DNA of 64,000 bases from Arthrobacter sp. SX1312 (lineage in GTDB: Bacteria; Actinomycetota; Actinomycetes; Actinomycetales; Micrococcaceae), in contig NZ_PJIM01000002.1 of the NCBI RefSeq assembly GCF_002929295.1, positions 516,191 to 580,190 on the forward strand, given 5' to 3'. The position numbers and the translations under genes were made by a program. This document shows positions 1 to 7,965 of this stretch, piece by piece; position 1 is the first letter of the stretch, and each line of letters begins with the position of its first letter. The notes beneath the pieces were generated by a model. That model saw only the letters and a program-made list of their open reading frames with translations, did not search any database and had not been told where the DNA came from.

Positions 1-161
1 TGGCGCTGCTCGGCGTCCGCCCCGGCCCCGTGGTGGGCCGCGCCTACCGGTTCCTCCTCGAGGAGCGGATGGAACACGGGCCGCAGGACCCCGCCGACGC
101 ACAGACCAAGCTCCGGCAGTGGTGGAGCGAGCAACCCGAATCCCAGGAGAGCACCCCATGA
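1..161 (+). CDS. CCA tRNA nucleotidyltransferase, C-terminal end only
   Basis: Only the last 52 codons are in the window; the frame begins at base 3 and stops with TGA at 159-161. The residues PGPVVGRAYRFLLEERM followed by KLRQWW match the C-terminal region of actinobacterial CCA-adding enzymes (PcnA/CCA family), which add the CCA end to tRNAs. The catalytic head domain lies outside the window. The stop overlaps the ATG of the next gene (ATGA), so the two are probably translationally coupled. The assignment rests on a short tail, so it is probable rather than certain. Confidence 0.7.
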   Translation, partial: ALLGVRPGPVVGRAYRFLLEERMEHGPQDPADAQTKLRQWWSEQPESQESTP

Positions 162-808
162 AGCCGTTGTCAGGCGCCGCAGCACCGGACCTCACCCCGT
201 CCGGGACACCCCTGCCCCGCCTCTGGCTGCTCCGGCACGGCGAGACGGAGTGGTCGAGGGACGGCCGCTACACGGGGCTGACGGATCTCCCCCTGACCGG
301 CTACGGGGAGGAGCAGGCGCTCGCCGCGCGCGAGCACCTCCAGGGCGTCGAGTTCGACCTCGTGGTGACCTCCCCCCTGCAGCGCGCCGTCCGCACGGCC
401 GAACTCGCGGGTTTCCCCGACGCCGAGGTGCTGCCCTACGCCCACGAGTGGGACTACGGCGACAACGAGGGGCTCAACAGTGCCAGGGTCCGTGCAGAGA
501 ACCCCGACTACCTCATCTGGAACGACGGCGCGCCGCACGGGGAGACGCTGGACCAGGTGGCTGAGCGGGCGGACCGCGTCATCGCCCGGGTCCAGGCGGG
601 GTGCGGTACTGCCGCCGACAACGACCCGGGGGCGACGCCCGTGCAGAATGCGCTGCTCGTCGCCCACGGCCACTTCCTGCGGATCGTCGCGGCCCGCTGG
701 CTCCAGTTCGGTGGCATCGAGGGACGGCGCTTCGTCCTCGGCACCGCCGCGGTCTGCGCGCTGGGCTGGGACAAGCACACGCCTGCCATCGTGCACTGGA
801 ACCTCTAG
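158..808 (+). CDS. Histidine phosphatase family protein (phosphoglycerate mutase-like)
   Basis: A 216-residue protein of the histidine phosphatase superfamily. The phosphate-accepting histidine sits in LLRHGETEW (His27), and the second catalytic histidine is in LLVAHGHFLR (His170). Length and motifs fit single-domain acid phosphatase or phosphoglycerate mutase-like enzymes; the substrate cannot be read from the sequence. I chose the ATG at 158 because it overlaps the upstream stop as ATGA. An in-frame GTG at 119 would lie inside the upstream gene. The 3' end overlaps the convergent DUF418 gene by 4 bp. Confidence 0.9.
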   Translation: MKPLSGAAAPDLTPSGTPLPRLWLLRHGETEWSRDGRYTGLTDLPLTGYGEEQALAAREHLQGVEFDLVVTSPLQRAVRTAELAGFPDAEVLPYAHEWDYGDNEGLNSARVRAENPDYLIWNDGAPHGETLDQVAERADRVIARVQAGCGTAADNDPGATPVQNALLVAHGHFLRIVAARWLQFGGIEGRRFVLGTAAVCALGWDKHTPAIVHWNL

Positions 809-1971
809 GCGCCGTCGGACCCCGACGCCGGCTGCGCTGACCTGCGGACGAAGCGCCGGAGGGCCCACTCGAGCGGACCGGTCCGGTACCTCGCGAGGAT
901 GAGGTGACTGGCGGCGGCCTGTCCCGCGAAGAGCACGACGACGACCACGACCACGAGGGTGGGCGGGAGGCGGTCCATCAGACCGAACCCGTAGCCGGTG
1001 AAGACGAGGCACAGCACGGCGGACTGGGCGAGGTAGTTGCTCAGTGACAGGCGACCGGTCGGAGCGAGCACTGCCGTGACGACGCGTCCGGCGCGTGATT
1101 CCAGCACCAGCAGGAGGGACGCGGCATAGCCCACGGTCACGAGCGGAGACACCACGACCGAGATCCCGGTGGCCAGGAGCGGCACGGCACTGTCCCCACC
1201 CCACACGTCGAGGTGGGCCGAGTACCCCGAGCCGGCCAGACCGAGGGGGAGGGTCAGGACGACGACGCGCCACAGCACGGCGCGTGGCGGCACCGCCGGT
1301 CGGAGGACCCCCAGCATCGCCAGTGCGGAACCCGCGAGGAAGGCCGCGAGGGCGAGTGGCCCCTGGAAGGACATGACGGACGGAAGGACGACGCCGTAGG
1401 TCGCCGCGTTGGCGGCGAGTGCGGCGGCAGGGGACGCCGTCGGCGTGGTCTGCGCGGCGGAGACCTCGGTACCTGCCGCGCCACCGAGGAGCAGGAGCGC
1501 CGCGGCGACGAGGAGCAGGGCCATCCCCAGCGTGATACCGATCGCGAGGGCGAGGCGTGCACGCGGCGCCATGGACCCGGCGGCGAGCAGGACCGCGCCT
1601 GCGACCGCATAGGTCAGGAGGATGTCGCCGTAGAACAGGGTCAGCCCGTGAACGACGCCGACGACTCCGAGGAAGACGAGGCGCCGTGCCATGATGCTCG
1701 CCCCGTCCCTGCCGGCTGCTGCAGCGAGCACGACGGACCCGTAGCCGAACAGCAGCGAGAACAGCAGGTAGAACTTGCCCTCGAAGAACATCACCACGGC
1801 AAAGCGGATCCCGAGTTCTGTCCGTGGTGCGCTGGACGGAACCTGGCCTCCCGCCAGATGGGACGAGTCGGCGAAGAACCACACATTGACCATGAGGATC
1901 CCGAAGAGGGCGAAACCCCTCAGGGCGTCGACCTGCGCGATGCGCGAGTTCCCACCCACCGGTCCCGGCAC
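805..1971 (-). CDS. DUF418 family integral membrane protein
   Basis: A 388-residue polytopic membrane protein. The N-terminus RIAQVDALRGFALFGIL is the hallmark opening of DUF418 proteins, which are predicted inner-membrane proteins related to acyltransferase-like membrane families. About ten hydrophobic segments follow, and the C-terminal third resembles the DUF418 core (GRLSLSNYLAQSAV, then PLEWALRRF). The start is a GTG at 1971, preceded by a purine-rich GAGGTGGGA. The gene is convergent with the histidine phosphatase and overlaps it by 4 bp. Its biochemical role is unknown. Confidence 0.85.
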   Translation of the reverse strand: MPGPVGGNSRIAQVDALRGFALFGILMVNVWFFADSSHLAGGQVPSSAPRTELGIRFAVVMFFEGKFYLLFSLLFGYGSVVLAAAAGRDGASIMARRLVFLGVVGVVHGLTLFYGDILLTYAVAGAVLLAAGSMAPRARLALAIGITLGMALLLVAAALLLLGGAAGTEVSAAQTTPTASPAAALAANAATYGVVLPSVMSFQGPLALAAFLAGSALAMLGVLRPAVPPRAVLWRVVVLTLPLGLAGSGYSAHLDVWGGDSAVPLLATGISVVVSPLVTVGYAASLLLVLESRAGRVVTAVLAPTGRLSLSNYLAQSAVLCLVFTGYGFGLMDRLPPTLVVVVVVVLFAGQAAASHLILARYRTGPLEWALRRFVRRSAQPASGSDGA

Positions 1972-2070
1972 CCGATCCCACCTCTCCCCGAAATTATCCC
2001 GATGAATTCACCAGAAGGGCTATGCCTGTGCATATTCCATACGGTAGCTTTATTCACGTGCCATTGGGTC

Positions 2071-2116
2071 TTCCCAACTCGGACCGTTCCAACTCGAACA
2101 GTTCCCGACCCGAACC
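2071..2116. repeat. Three imperfect tandem copies of a 15-16 bp unit
   Basis: Copies are 2071-2086 (TTCCCAACTCGGACCG), 2087-2101 (TTCCAACTCGAACAG) and 2102-2116 (TTCCCGACCCGAACC). They share TTCC, AACTCG or GACCCG, and AAC or ACC at matched positions. They lie between the start of the DUF418 gene and the first small ORF, so they could be a regulator-binding array or simply slippage. Confidence 0.6.
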
Positions 2117-2174
2117 GCGAGGGAAGCCGTGGCCGCATGACCGCAGGTCACTCGACGTATTGGAGGTGGAGATC

Positions 2175-2243
2175 GTGAATACCATGCTCGGCGGAGCCTT
2201 TGCCCGCCCGACCGATCCCGCCTTCGTCCTCCGTCTCCACTAG
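2175..2243 (+). CDS. Possible small ORF, 22 residues, function unknown
   Basis: A GTG at 2175 is preceded by GGAGGT (2162-2167) at 7 nt spacing, which is close to an ideal Shine-Dalgarno site. The frame encodes 22 residues containing LGGAFARPTDPAFVLRL and ends with TAG at 2241-2243. There is no recognisable domain. It could be a leader peptide or a small protein, and it is too short for codon statistics to help. Support comes only from the ribosome binding site and from a second small ORF of the same kind downstream. Confidence 0.35.
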   Translation: MNTMLGGAFARPTDPAFVLRLH

Positions 2244-2565
2244 GAAGTCGGCGCACCGGCGGTAGCCGGCCGATCCAGCACCGTCCCCCGTGCCCGTGCG
2301 CGGCTTCCCCACCTCTCCTTTCCCGGCAATGCCATTCGTGGCTCGCCCCTGCCGAATTCCGTCCCGCCGAAAGTCCGTCATGCCCGATTCCAGGCCCATT
2401 CCTGCCCAATTCACCGACAATCCCTCCGCACCATTCCCTGCCTCCGGCGAATTCATCATGGGCGGATCGCTGACTCCGCTCCCGGACGCCCGGCCGGGGG
2501 TGGACCTCCCGGGTGTCCCAGCACACCCGATGCCCGGTTTCCACCGCAGGAAGGAGGTGCAACGC

Positions 2566-2688
2566 ATGCTGAGGAGATGGAGGAACAGCCTGTCCCTGTG
2601 GGGACGGAACTGGGTGAGCCGGCCCCGTGACCCGTGGGAGGCATCGCAGCGGTTGACGCTGCCCCAGCACACCACGTTCATCAAGTGA
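2566..2688 (+). CDS. Possible small basic, Trp-rich protein, 40 residues
   Basis: The ATG at 2566 follows AAGGAGGT (2551-2558) with 7 nt spacing, one of the best Shine-Dalgarno sites in the window. The 40-residue product is basic (seven Arg and one Lys against two acidic residues) and has four tryptophans. It begins MLRRWRNSLSLWGRNW and ends with a lysine before TGA. There is no signal peptide and no known domain. It lies 182 bp upstream of the mshA start on the same strand, so it could share a transcript with mshA. I do not recognise the family. Confidence 0.45.
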   Translation: MLRRWRNSLSLWGRNWVSRPRDPWEASQRLTLPQHTTFIK

Positions 2689-2870
2689 CCTGCGGGCCGG
2701 CCCCGCGGCGTCGACCGCAGCCGGCGATCAGATCAGCGATCCCGGGTGCGGTCGACGGTCACCGACGGGCAGGAGTGCGCTGCTTCACGGAATGAGGGGC
2801 GTGAACGAGGCGTTATAGGGTCGTGAGGTTACGCGACCGGCCTTCCCGCTCCGGTCGGAAGGGAGATGGT

Positions 2871-4118
2871 GTGTCCGGCGTCAGGCGCGTGGCCATGCTC
2901 TCCCTGCACACCTCCCCCCTCGAGCAGCCCGGCACGGGTGACGCCGGCGGCATGAACGTCTATGTCAGGAGCACCGCCCTCGAGCTCGCCGGCGTCGGGA
3001 TCGACGTCGAGATCTTCACACGCGAGGCCGGCGAGGGACGCCCGCGGCGTGAGGTGCTCGCCGACGGCGTCGTGGTCCACCACCTCGACGCGGGACCCCG
3101 CCACCGCATCCCGAAGGAAGACCTGCCGGGGTTGACGGACACCTTCGCCGACGCGATCACGGACGTGGCCGACCTCCTCGCGGACGGCCACTTCGACGTC
3201 CTGCATTCCCACTACTGGGTCTCCGGAATGGTGGGTCTCACGCTCAGCCGGGAGATGAACCTGCCCCTGGTCCACTCCATGCACACGATGGCGAAGGTCA
3301 AGAACCTGCGCATGAAGGCCCTCAGTGCTCCGGAACCGGCCGAGCGGATCGCCGGCGAGGAGGCCGTCGTCGAGGGGGCAGCGCGTCTGATCGCGAACAC
3401 GAGCACCGAGGCGTCCGAGCTCATCTCGCTCTACGGCGCCGAGCCGGACCGCGTCGACGTGGTGGCTCCCGGCGTGGACCTGTCGACGTTCAACCCGGGT
3501 GATCACGCCGCTGCCCGGGCTGCGCTGGCCTTCCCTCCGGAGCAGTTCCACGTGGTGTTCGCCGGGAGGATCCAGAAGCTGAAAGGTCCGCAGGTCCTCG
3601 TCGCCGCGGCAGCGGACCTCCGGCGCCGGCGGCCGGACATCCCGCTCGCCGTCAGCATCCTCGGCGCGGGAAGCGGCTCCGAGGCGCTGGCCCTTCAGCC
3701 CCTCATCGACGACGCCGGCCTCACCCGGGACGTGCGCCTCTACCCGCCTGTCACGGCCTCCCACCTCGCCCAGTGGTTCCGGTCCGCGGATGCGGTGGTG
3801 ATGCCGTCCTTCAGTGAATCCTTCGGCCTCGTGGCGCTGGAAGCACAGGCGTGCGGTACCCCTGTGATCGTCGCCAACGTCGGCGGGCTGCCGCAGGCCG
3901 TCAGCGACGGGCGCAGCGGCCTCCTCGTGGACGGTCACTCCGCGACCGCCTGGGCGGACGCGCTCGAACGGCTGCATGACGACGCGCGCCTGAAGGAGAC
4001 GCTGGGCCGCGGGGCCGCCACCCATGCGCTGGCATTCGGCTGGCAGCGCACGGCCCTGCTGACGGCCCAGAGCTACCGCACCGCCGTCGAGCGTTTCTCC
4101 ACGGCGCCCGCCCGCTGA
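2871..4118 (+). CDS. mshA: D-inositol-3-phosphate glycosyltransferase
   Basis: MshA transfers N-acetylglucosamine from UDP-GlcNAc to 1D-myo-inositol 3-phosphate, the first committed step of mycothiol synthesis, in the cytosol. The 415-residue protein has the GT-B layout of family GT4. The N-terminal VAMLSLHTSPLEQPGTGDAG is diagnostic of MshA. The C-terminal nucleotide-sugar domain carries FSESFGLVALEAQACGTPV, with the E-x7-E motif. I chose the GTG at 2871 (GGGAG at 2861-2865) because it matches the usual MshA N-terminus; an in-frame GTG at 2823 would add 16 residues. Its substrate is made by ino1, encoded 2.6 kb further on. Confidence 0.95.
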   Translation: MSGVRRVAMLSLHTSPLEQPGTGDAGGMNVYVRSTALELAGVGIDVEIFTREAGEGRPRREVLADGVVVHHLDAGPRHRIPKEDLPGLTDTFADAITDVADLLADGHFDVLHSHYWVSGMVGLTLSREMNLPLVHSMHTMAKVKNLRMKALSAPEPAERIAGEEAVVEGAARLIANTSTEASELISLYGAEPDRVDVVAPGVDLSTFNPGDHAAARAALAFPPEQFHVVFAGRIQKLKGPQVLVAAAADLRRRRPDIPLAVSILGAGSGSEALALQPLIDDAGLTRDVRLYPPVTASHLAQWFRSADAVVMPSFSESFGLVALEAQACGTPVIVANVGGLPQAVSDGRSGLLVDGHSATAWADALERLHDDARLKETLGRGAATHALAFGWQRTALLTAQSYRTAVERFSTAPAR

Positions 4119-4148
4119 CGCCCCGTGCGCGCACCCTAGGATGGAAGC

Positions 4149-4919
4149 GTGAATCCCACCGAGCTCGCCACCTACCTCGATTCCGTCCGCATCACCGGGC
4201 TCGTGGCCACGCCGCGGCAGGACAACCTGAAGCACATGCGGCTCTTCCTCGAGCGCAACGAACACCTCGAGTTCGGGGTGGAACACACCAGGGAGTGGAC
4301 CTACGACGACGTCTTCGACCTCATGCACGAACGCGTGGGGACGAGCCCCGACCGGAACCACACCGAGGGCCAGGACACCATCGACGCCGTGAAGTGCATC
4401 GCGGCCCTCGACCGGTTCGCCGACCGGCTGGGGGCGTCCGCCCGCCGGAAGGAGCGGATCCTCTTCGCGACGGGCCACCCCGCGGGCCTGCTCCCCGTCC
4501 ATGCTGCCTTCGCGCAGGCGGTGACCGCCGCGGGTGCCACCGTGGTGCGGGTCCCCGAGGGGCGCCATTTCGGTGCCGGGGACATCCGCCAGGTCTTCGG
4601 GGTGCTCGTATGGCATCAGCACGGTGGACTCATGCACACGCACTTCCCGGAGCCCATGCGCCTGAGCCTCGAGACCCTCACCCGCGCCGGACACGACCTC
4701 CCGGACCTCGTCGTGGCCGACCACGGGTGGGCAGGCCATGCGGCGAATGCCGGACTGCCGACCGTCGGCTTCGCGGACTGCAACGACCCCGGGCTGTTCG
4801 TCTCGGAGGCGCAGGGCCAGCTCGACGTCGCCGTCCCGCTCGACGACAACGTGACCCCGGGACTGTACGAACCCCTCATCGATTACGTCCTCGGGCGGGC
4901 AGGGCTCCCGCGGGCTTGA
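4149..4919 (+). CDS. Conserved actinobacterial protein, phosphatase-annotated family
   Basis: A 256-residue soluble protein that I recognise as a family conserved in Arthrobacter relatives and usually labelled phosphatase; no biochemical basis for that label is known to me. Visible conserved blocks are RITGLVATPRQDNLKHM near the N-terminus, ILFATGHPAGLLPVH mid-protein, and VVADHGWAGHAANAGLP followed by GFADCNDPGLFVSEA near the end. The GHPAGL, DHGW and DCND clusters, with many conserved Asp and His, would suit a metal-dependent hydrolase. It lies 30 bp after mshA and 25 bp before fhs on the same strand, so it is probably co-transcribed with them. Confidence 0.65.
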   Translation: MNPTELATYLDSVRITGLVATPRQDNLKHMRLFLERNEHLEFGVEHTREWTYDDVFDLMHERVGTSPDRNHTEGQDTIDAVKCIAALDRFADRLGASARRKERILFATGHPAGLLPVHAAFAQAVTAAGATVVRVPEGRHFGAGDIRQVFGVLVWHQHGGLMHTHFPEPMRLSLETLTRAGHDLPDLVVADHGWAGHAANAGLPTVGFADCNDPGLFVSEAQGQLDVAVPLDDNVTPGLYEPLIDYVLGRAGLPRA

Positions 4920-4944
4920 TCCGGGGCGCTGGTAGGTTGGCTGC

Positions 4945-6612
4945 ATGAGCGATCTTGAGATTGCCCGCGCCGCCGCGGTCAGGCCCATCGAGGACATCTC
5001 CGACGCGGCAGGGATCCCGCGGGAGGCCCTCGAGTTCCACGGCCGATACAAGGCGAAGATCGACCCGCGGCTGCTGCCCGACGACGGCCGCACCCCCGGC
5101 AAGGTGGTCCTGGTCAGCGCCATGAGCCCGACCCCCGCGGGCGAGGGGAAGTCCACCTGCACGGTGGGGCTCGCGGACTCCCTCGCCCGGGCAGGGCAGC
5201 GCGTGATGATCGCCCTGCGTGAGCCCTCCCTCGGGCCCGTGCTGGGGATGAAGGGCGGCGCGACCGGTGGCGGCTACTCGCAGGTGCTGCCCATGGACGA
5301 GATCAACCTGCACTTCACCGGCGACTTCCATGCCATCACCTCCGCGAACAACGCGCTGGCCGCACTCATCGACAACCACATCCACCAGGGCAACGAGCTC
5401 GGTATCGATCCGCGGCGCATCACGTTCAAGCGGGTCCTGGACGTCAACGACCGCGCCCTGCGCGAGGTGGTCATCGGCCTCGGGGGGCCCATGCAGGGAA
5501 CCCCCCGCCAGGACGGCTTCGACATCACCGTGGCCTCCGAGATCATGGCCGTCTTCTGCCTGGCCACCGATCCCGCGGATTTGAAGGAACGCCTGGCGGA
5601 CATCACCTTCGGCTACACCTACGACCGCCGGCCGCTGACCGTCCGGGACCTGGGGGTGGAGGGGGCGTTGGCCCTGCTGCTCAGGGACGCCCTCAAGCCG
5701 AACCTCGTGCAGACCATCGCCGGCACGCCGGCCCTCGTGCACGGTGGTCCCTTCGCGAACATCGCCCACGGCTGCAACTCCGTCATCGCCACCCGGACGG
5801 CCCGCCGCCTCGCGGACATCGTCGTCACGGAGGCCGGCTTCGGCGCGGACCTCGGGGCCGAGAAGTTCATGGACATCAAGGCGAGGGTCGCGGATCTGGC
5901 ACCCGACGCCGTCGTGATCGTCGCGACCGTCCGTGCCCTGAAGATGCACGGCGGGGTCGCCAAGGCCGACCTCGCGCGGCCCGACGCCGAGGCGCTCCGG
6001 GGCGGGACGGCGAACCTCCTCCGCCACGTGCGGAACATCGAGAAGTTCGGGATCTCGCCCGTCGTCGCCATCAACAGGTTCAGTACCGACACGCAGGAGG
6101 AGCTCGACTGGCTGCTCTCCTGGTGCGCCGGCGAGGGGATCGCCGCCGCCGTCGCCGACGTGTGGGGCCAGGGCGGGGGTGGCCCGGGCGGGGACGAACT
6201 CGCGGCCGAGGTCCTCGCGGCCCTCGAGCGGCCCGTCGCCTTCTCCCACCTCTACCCGCTCGACCTCCCCGTGGAGGAAAAGATCCGCATCATCGTGCAG
6301 GAGATGTACGGAGCGGACGGCGTCGACTTCTCGGTCCCGGCCCTGCGTCGCCTGAAGGAGATCGAGGCGAACGGGTGGTCGGGACTGCCCGTGTGCATGG
6401 CGAAGACCCAGTACTCGTTCTCGGACGACCCGAGCCTGCTCGGCGCACCCAAGGGCTTCACCGTCCACGTCCGGGACCTCATCCCGAAGACCGGCGCCGG
6501 ATTCGTCGTCGCGCTCACGGGTTCCGTGATGACGATGCCCGGACTGCCGCAGGAGCCGGCCGCGCTCCGCATGGACGTGGATGCCGACGGCAACGCCGTC
6601 GGACTGTTCTAG
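4945..6612 (+). CDS. fhs: Formate-tetrahydrofolate ligase
   Basis: Fhs makes 10-formyltetrahydrofolate from formate, tetrahydrofolate and ATP. The 555-residue product has the expected length. It carries the nucleotide-binding loop [11 protein letters not shown] (about residues 59-70), then [20 protein letters not shown] and [15 protein letters not shown], all characteristic of the family. The C-terminal part includes [17 protein letters not shown] and [13 protein letters not shown]. It links to the glycine cleavage, serine deaminase and metF-like genes at 29.5-35.8 kb through one-carbon metabolism. A strong inverted repeat follows the stop. Confidence 0.97.
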   Translation: MSDLEIARAAAVRPIEDISDAAGIPREALEFHGRYKAKIDPRLLPDDGRTPGKVVLVSAMSPTPAGEGKSTCTVGLADSLARAGQRVMIALREPSLGPVLGMKGGATGGGYSQVLPMDEINLHFTGDFHAITSANNALAALIDNHIHQGNELGIDPRRITFKRVLDVNDRALREVVIGLGGPMQGTPRQDGFDITVASEIMAVFCLATDPADLKERLADITFGYTYDRRPLTVRDLGVEGALALLLRDALKPNLVQTIAGTPALVHGGPFANIAHGCNSVIATRTARRLADIVVTEAGFGADLGAEKFMDIKARVADLAPDAVVIVATVRALKMHGGVAKADLARPDAEALRGGTANLLRHVRNIEKFGISPVVAINRFSTDTQEELDWLLSWCAGEGIAAAVADVWGQGGGGPGGDELAAEVLAALERPVAFSHLYPLDLPVEEKIRIIVQEMYGADGVDFSVPALRRLKEIEANGWSGLPVCMAKTQYSFSDDPSLLGAPKGFTVHVRDLIPKTGAGFVVALTGSVMTMPGLPQEPAALRMDVDADGNAVGLF

Positions 6613-6641
6613 CACCCGCCCTGCCCGGACCGGTCGGGACA

Positions 6642-6681
6642 CACAGGAGGCCGGGACGGCGATCCGTCCCGGCCTCCTGTG
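6642..6681. terminator. Bidirectional hairpin terminator between fhs and ino1
   Basis: A perfect 18-bp inverted repeat (arms 6642-6659 and 6664-6681, CACAGGAGGCCGGGACGG) with a 4-nt loop sits between two convergent genes. There is no strong T-tract, which is common for actinobacterial terminators. Confidence 0.85.
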
Positions 6682-6688
6682 ATGCTGC

Positions 6689-7774
6689 CTAGCGCTCGAT
6701 GTCGCCGCGGATGAAGGCCTCGACCTTCTCGTGGGCGATGTCGTCGGCGTACTGCTCCGGCGGCGACTTCATGAAGTAGCTCGAGGCCGAGAGAATCGGT
6801 CCGCCGATACCCCGGTCCAGGGCGATCTTCGCCGCGCGGATCGCGTCGATGATGACGCCTGCCGAGTTCGGCGAGTCCCAGACCTCGAGCTTGTACTCGA
6901 GTGACACGGGGGCGTCACCGAAATTGCGGCCCTCGAGGCGGACGAAGGCCCACTTGCGGTCGTCGAGCCAGGCGACGTAGTCCGAGGGGCCGATGTGGAC
7001 GTCATCGGCCCGCAGTTCGGCCTTGACGTTGGAGGTGACGGCCTGGGTCTTGGAGATCTTCTTCGACTCGAGGCGGTCGCGCTCGAGCATGTTCTTGAAG
7101 TCCATGTTGCCGCCGACGTTCAGCTGGTAGGTGCGATCGAGCGTGACGCCGCGGTCCTCGAACAGCTTCGCCATGACACGGTGGGTGATCGTGGCGCCGA
7201 TCTGGCTCTTGATGTCGTCCCCGATGATCGGGACACCGGCCTCGGTGAACTTGTCCGCCCACTCCTTGGTGCCCGCGATGAAGACGGGGAGGGCGTTGAC
7301 GAACGCGACGCCGGCGTCGATGGCGCACTGCGCGTAGTACTTCGCGGCGTGCTCCGAGCCGACGGGCAGGTAGCAGACCAGGACGTCGGCCTTGGAGGCC
7401 TTGAGCTGCGCCACGATGTCGACGGGCTCCTCGTCCGATTCGACGATCGTCTCCCGGTAGTACTTGCCGAGGCCGTCCAGGGTGTGTCCACGCTGGACGA
7501 TGACGCCGGTCGGCGGCACGTCGGCGATCTTGATCGTGTTGTTCTCGCTCGCACCGATGGCCTCGGCGAGGTCGTGGCCGACCTTCTTGCCGTCGACGTC
7601 GAATGCCGCCACGAACTGCACGTCCCCCACGTGGTACTTGCCGAACTCGACGTGCATCAGGCCGGGAATGGCGCCCGCCGCATCCGCGTCGCGGTAGTAG
7701 TGCACGCCCTGGACCAGCGACGCGGCACAGTTGCCGACTCCAATAATTGCCACGCGAATGGGGTTCTGTCCCAC
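6689..7774 (-). CDS. ino1: Inositol-3-phosphate synthase
   Basis: Converts glucose 6-phosphate to 1L-myo-inositol 1-phosphate (1D-myo-inositol 3-phosphate) using NAD, feeding mycothiol and phosphatidylinositol synthesis. The 361-residue length fits the short actinobacterial form. The Rossmann segment [17 protein letters not shown] is at the N-terminus, and [20 protein letters not shown] and [17 protein letters not shown] mark the catalytic domain. I chose the GTG at 7774, with GAGGAG 5 nt upstream, because the protein then begins as known homologues do; the longer frame to 7885 adds unrelated residues. It is transcribed away from the GT87 gene. Confidence 0.95.
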   Translation of the reverse strand: MGQNPIRVAIIGVGNCAASLVQGVHYYRDADAAGAIPGLMHVEFGKYHVGDVQFVAAFDVDGKKVGHDLAEAIGASENNTIKIADVPPTGVIVQRGHTLDGLGKYYRETIVESDEEPVDIVAQLKASKADVLVCYLPVGSEHAAKYYAQCAIDAGVAFVNALPVFIAGTKEWADKFTEAGVPIIGDDIKSQIGATITHRVMAKLFEDRGVTLDRTYQLNVGGNMDFKNMLERDRLESKKISKTQAVTSNVKAELRADDVHIGPSDYVAWLDDRKWAFVRLEGRNFGDAPVSLEYKLEVWDSPNSAGVIIDAIRAAKIALDRGIGGPILSASSYFMKSPPEQYADDIAHEKVEAFIRGDIER

Positions 7775-7965
7775 AGTTCTCCTCGAAAGCCTGATGAATA
7801 TGCCCCGGCCGTCATCGCCCCGGGCGCGGTTGGCAGGGAATGCCAGTGTACGTTCCCTTTCCAACGCGGGTGGAGGCCGCCTCATTCCTCGCGCGGGTCG
7901 GCCTCCCCGGTCACGGGCCCGGGAACGCTGCCCATCCGGGGACGCGAGGCGGTTAGGCTCGGGGA

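Larger units (their letters stand above)
1972..2870. other. 900-bp non-coding or sparsely coding region upstream of mshA
   Basis: No long reading frame here has convincing codon usage. The region holds a threefold imperfect 15-bp repeat (2071-2116) and two short ORFs (2175-2243 and 2566-2688), each with a strong ribosome binding site. The base composition is less GC-rich than the flanking genes near 2000-2060. The long frames on both strands lack typical third-position GC bias and recognisable motifs. Confidence 0.6.

Noticed and set aside
2290-2688. 132-codon plus-strand frame ending at the small ORF's stop
   Set aside because: Only the last 40 codons follow a ribosome binding site; the upstream part is Pro/Arg-rich without third-position bias.
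2829-5162. 777-codon open frame on the minus strand
   Set aside because: It lies opposite mshA, the phosphatase-annotated gene and fhs. High GC at third positions suppresses stop codons in antisense frames; the translation has no domain and a biased composition.
4876-6642. 588-codon open frame opposite fhs
   Set aside because: Shadow of a clear fhs gene; no motif and no ribosome binding site.
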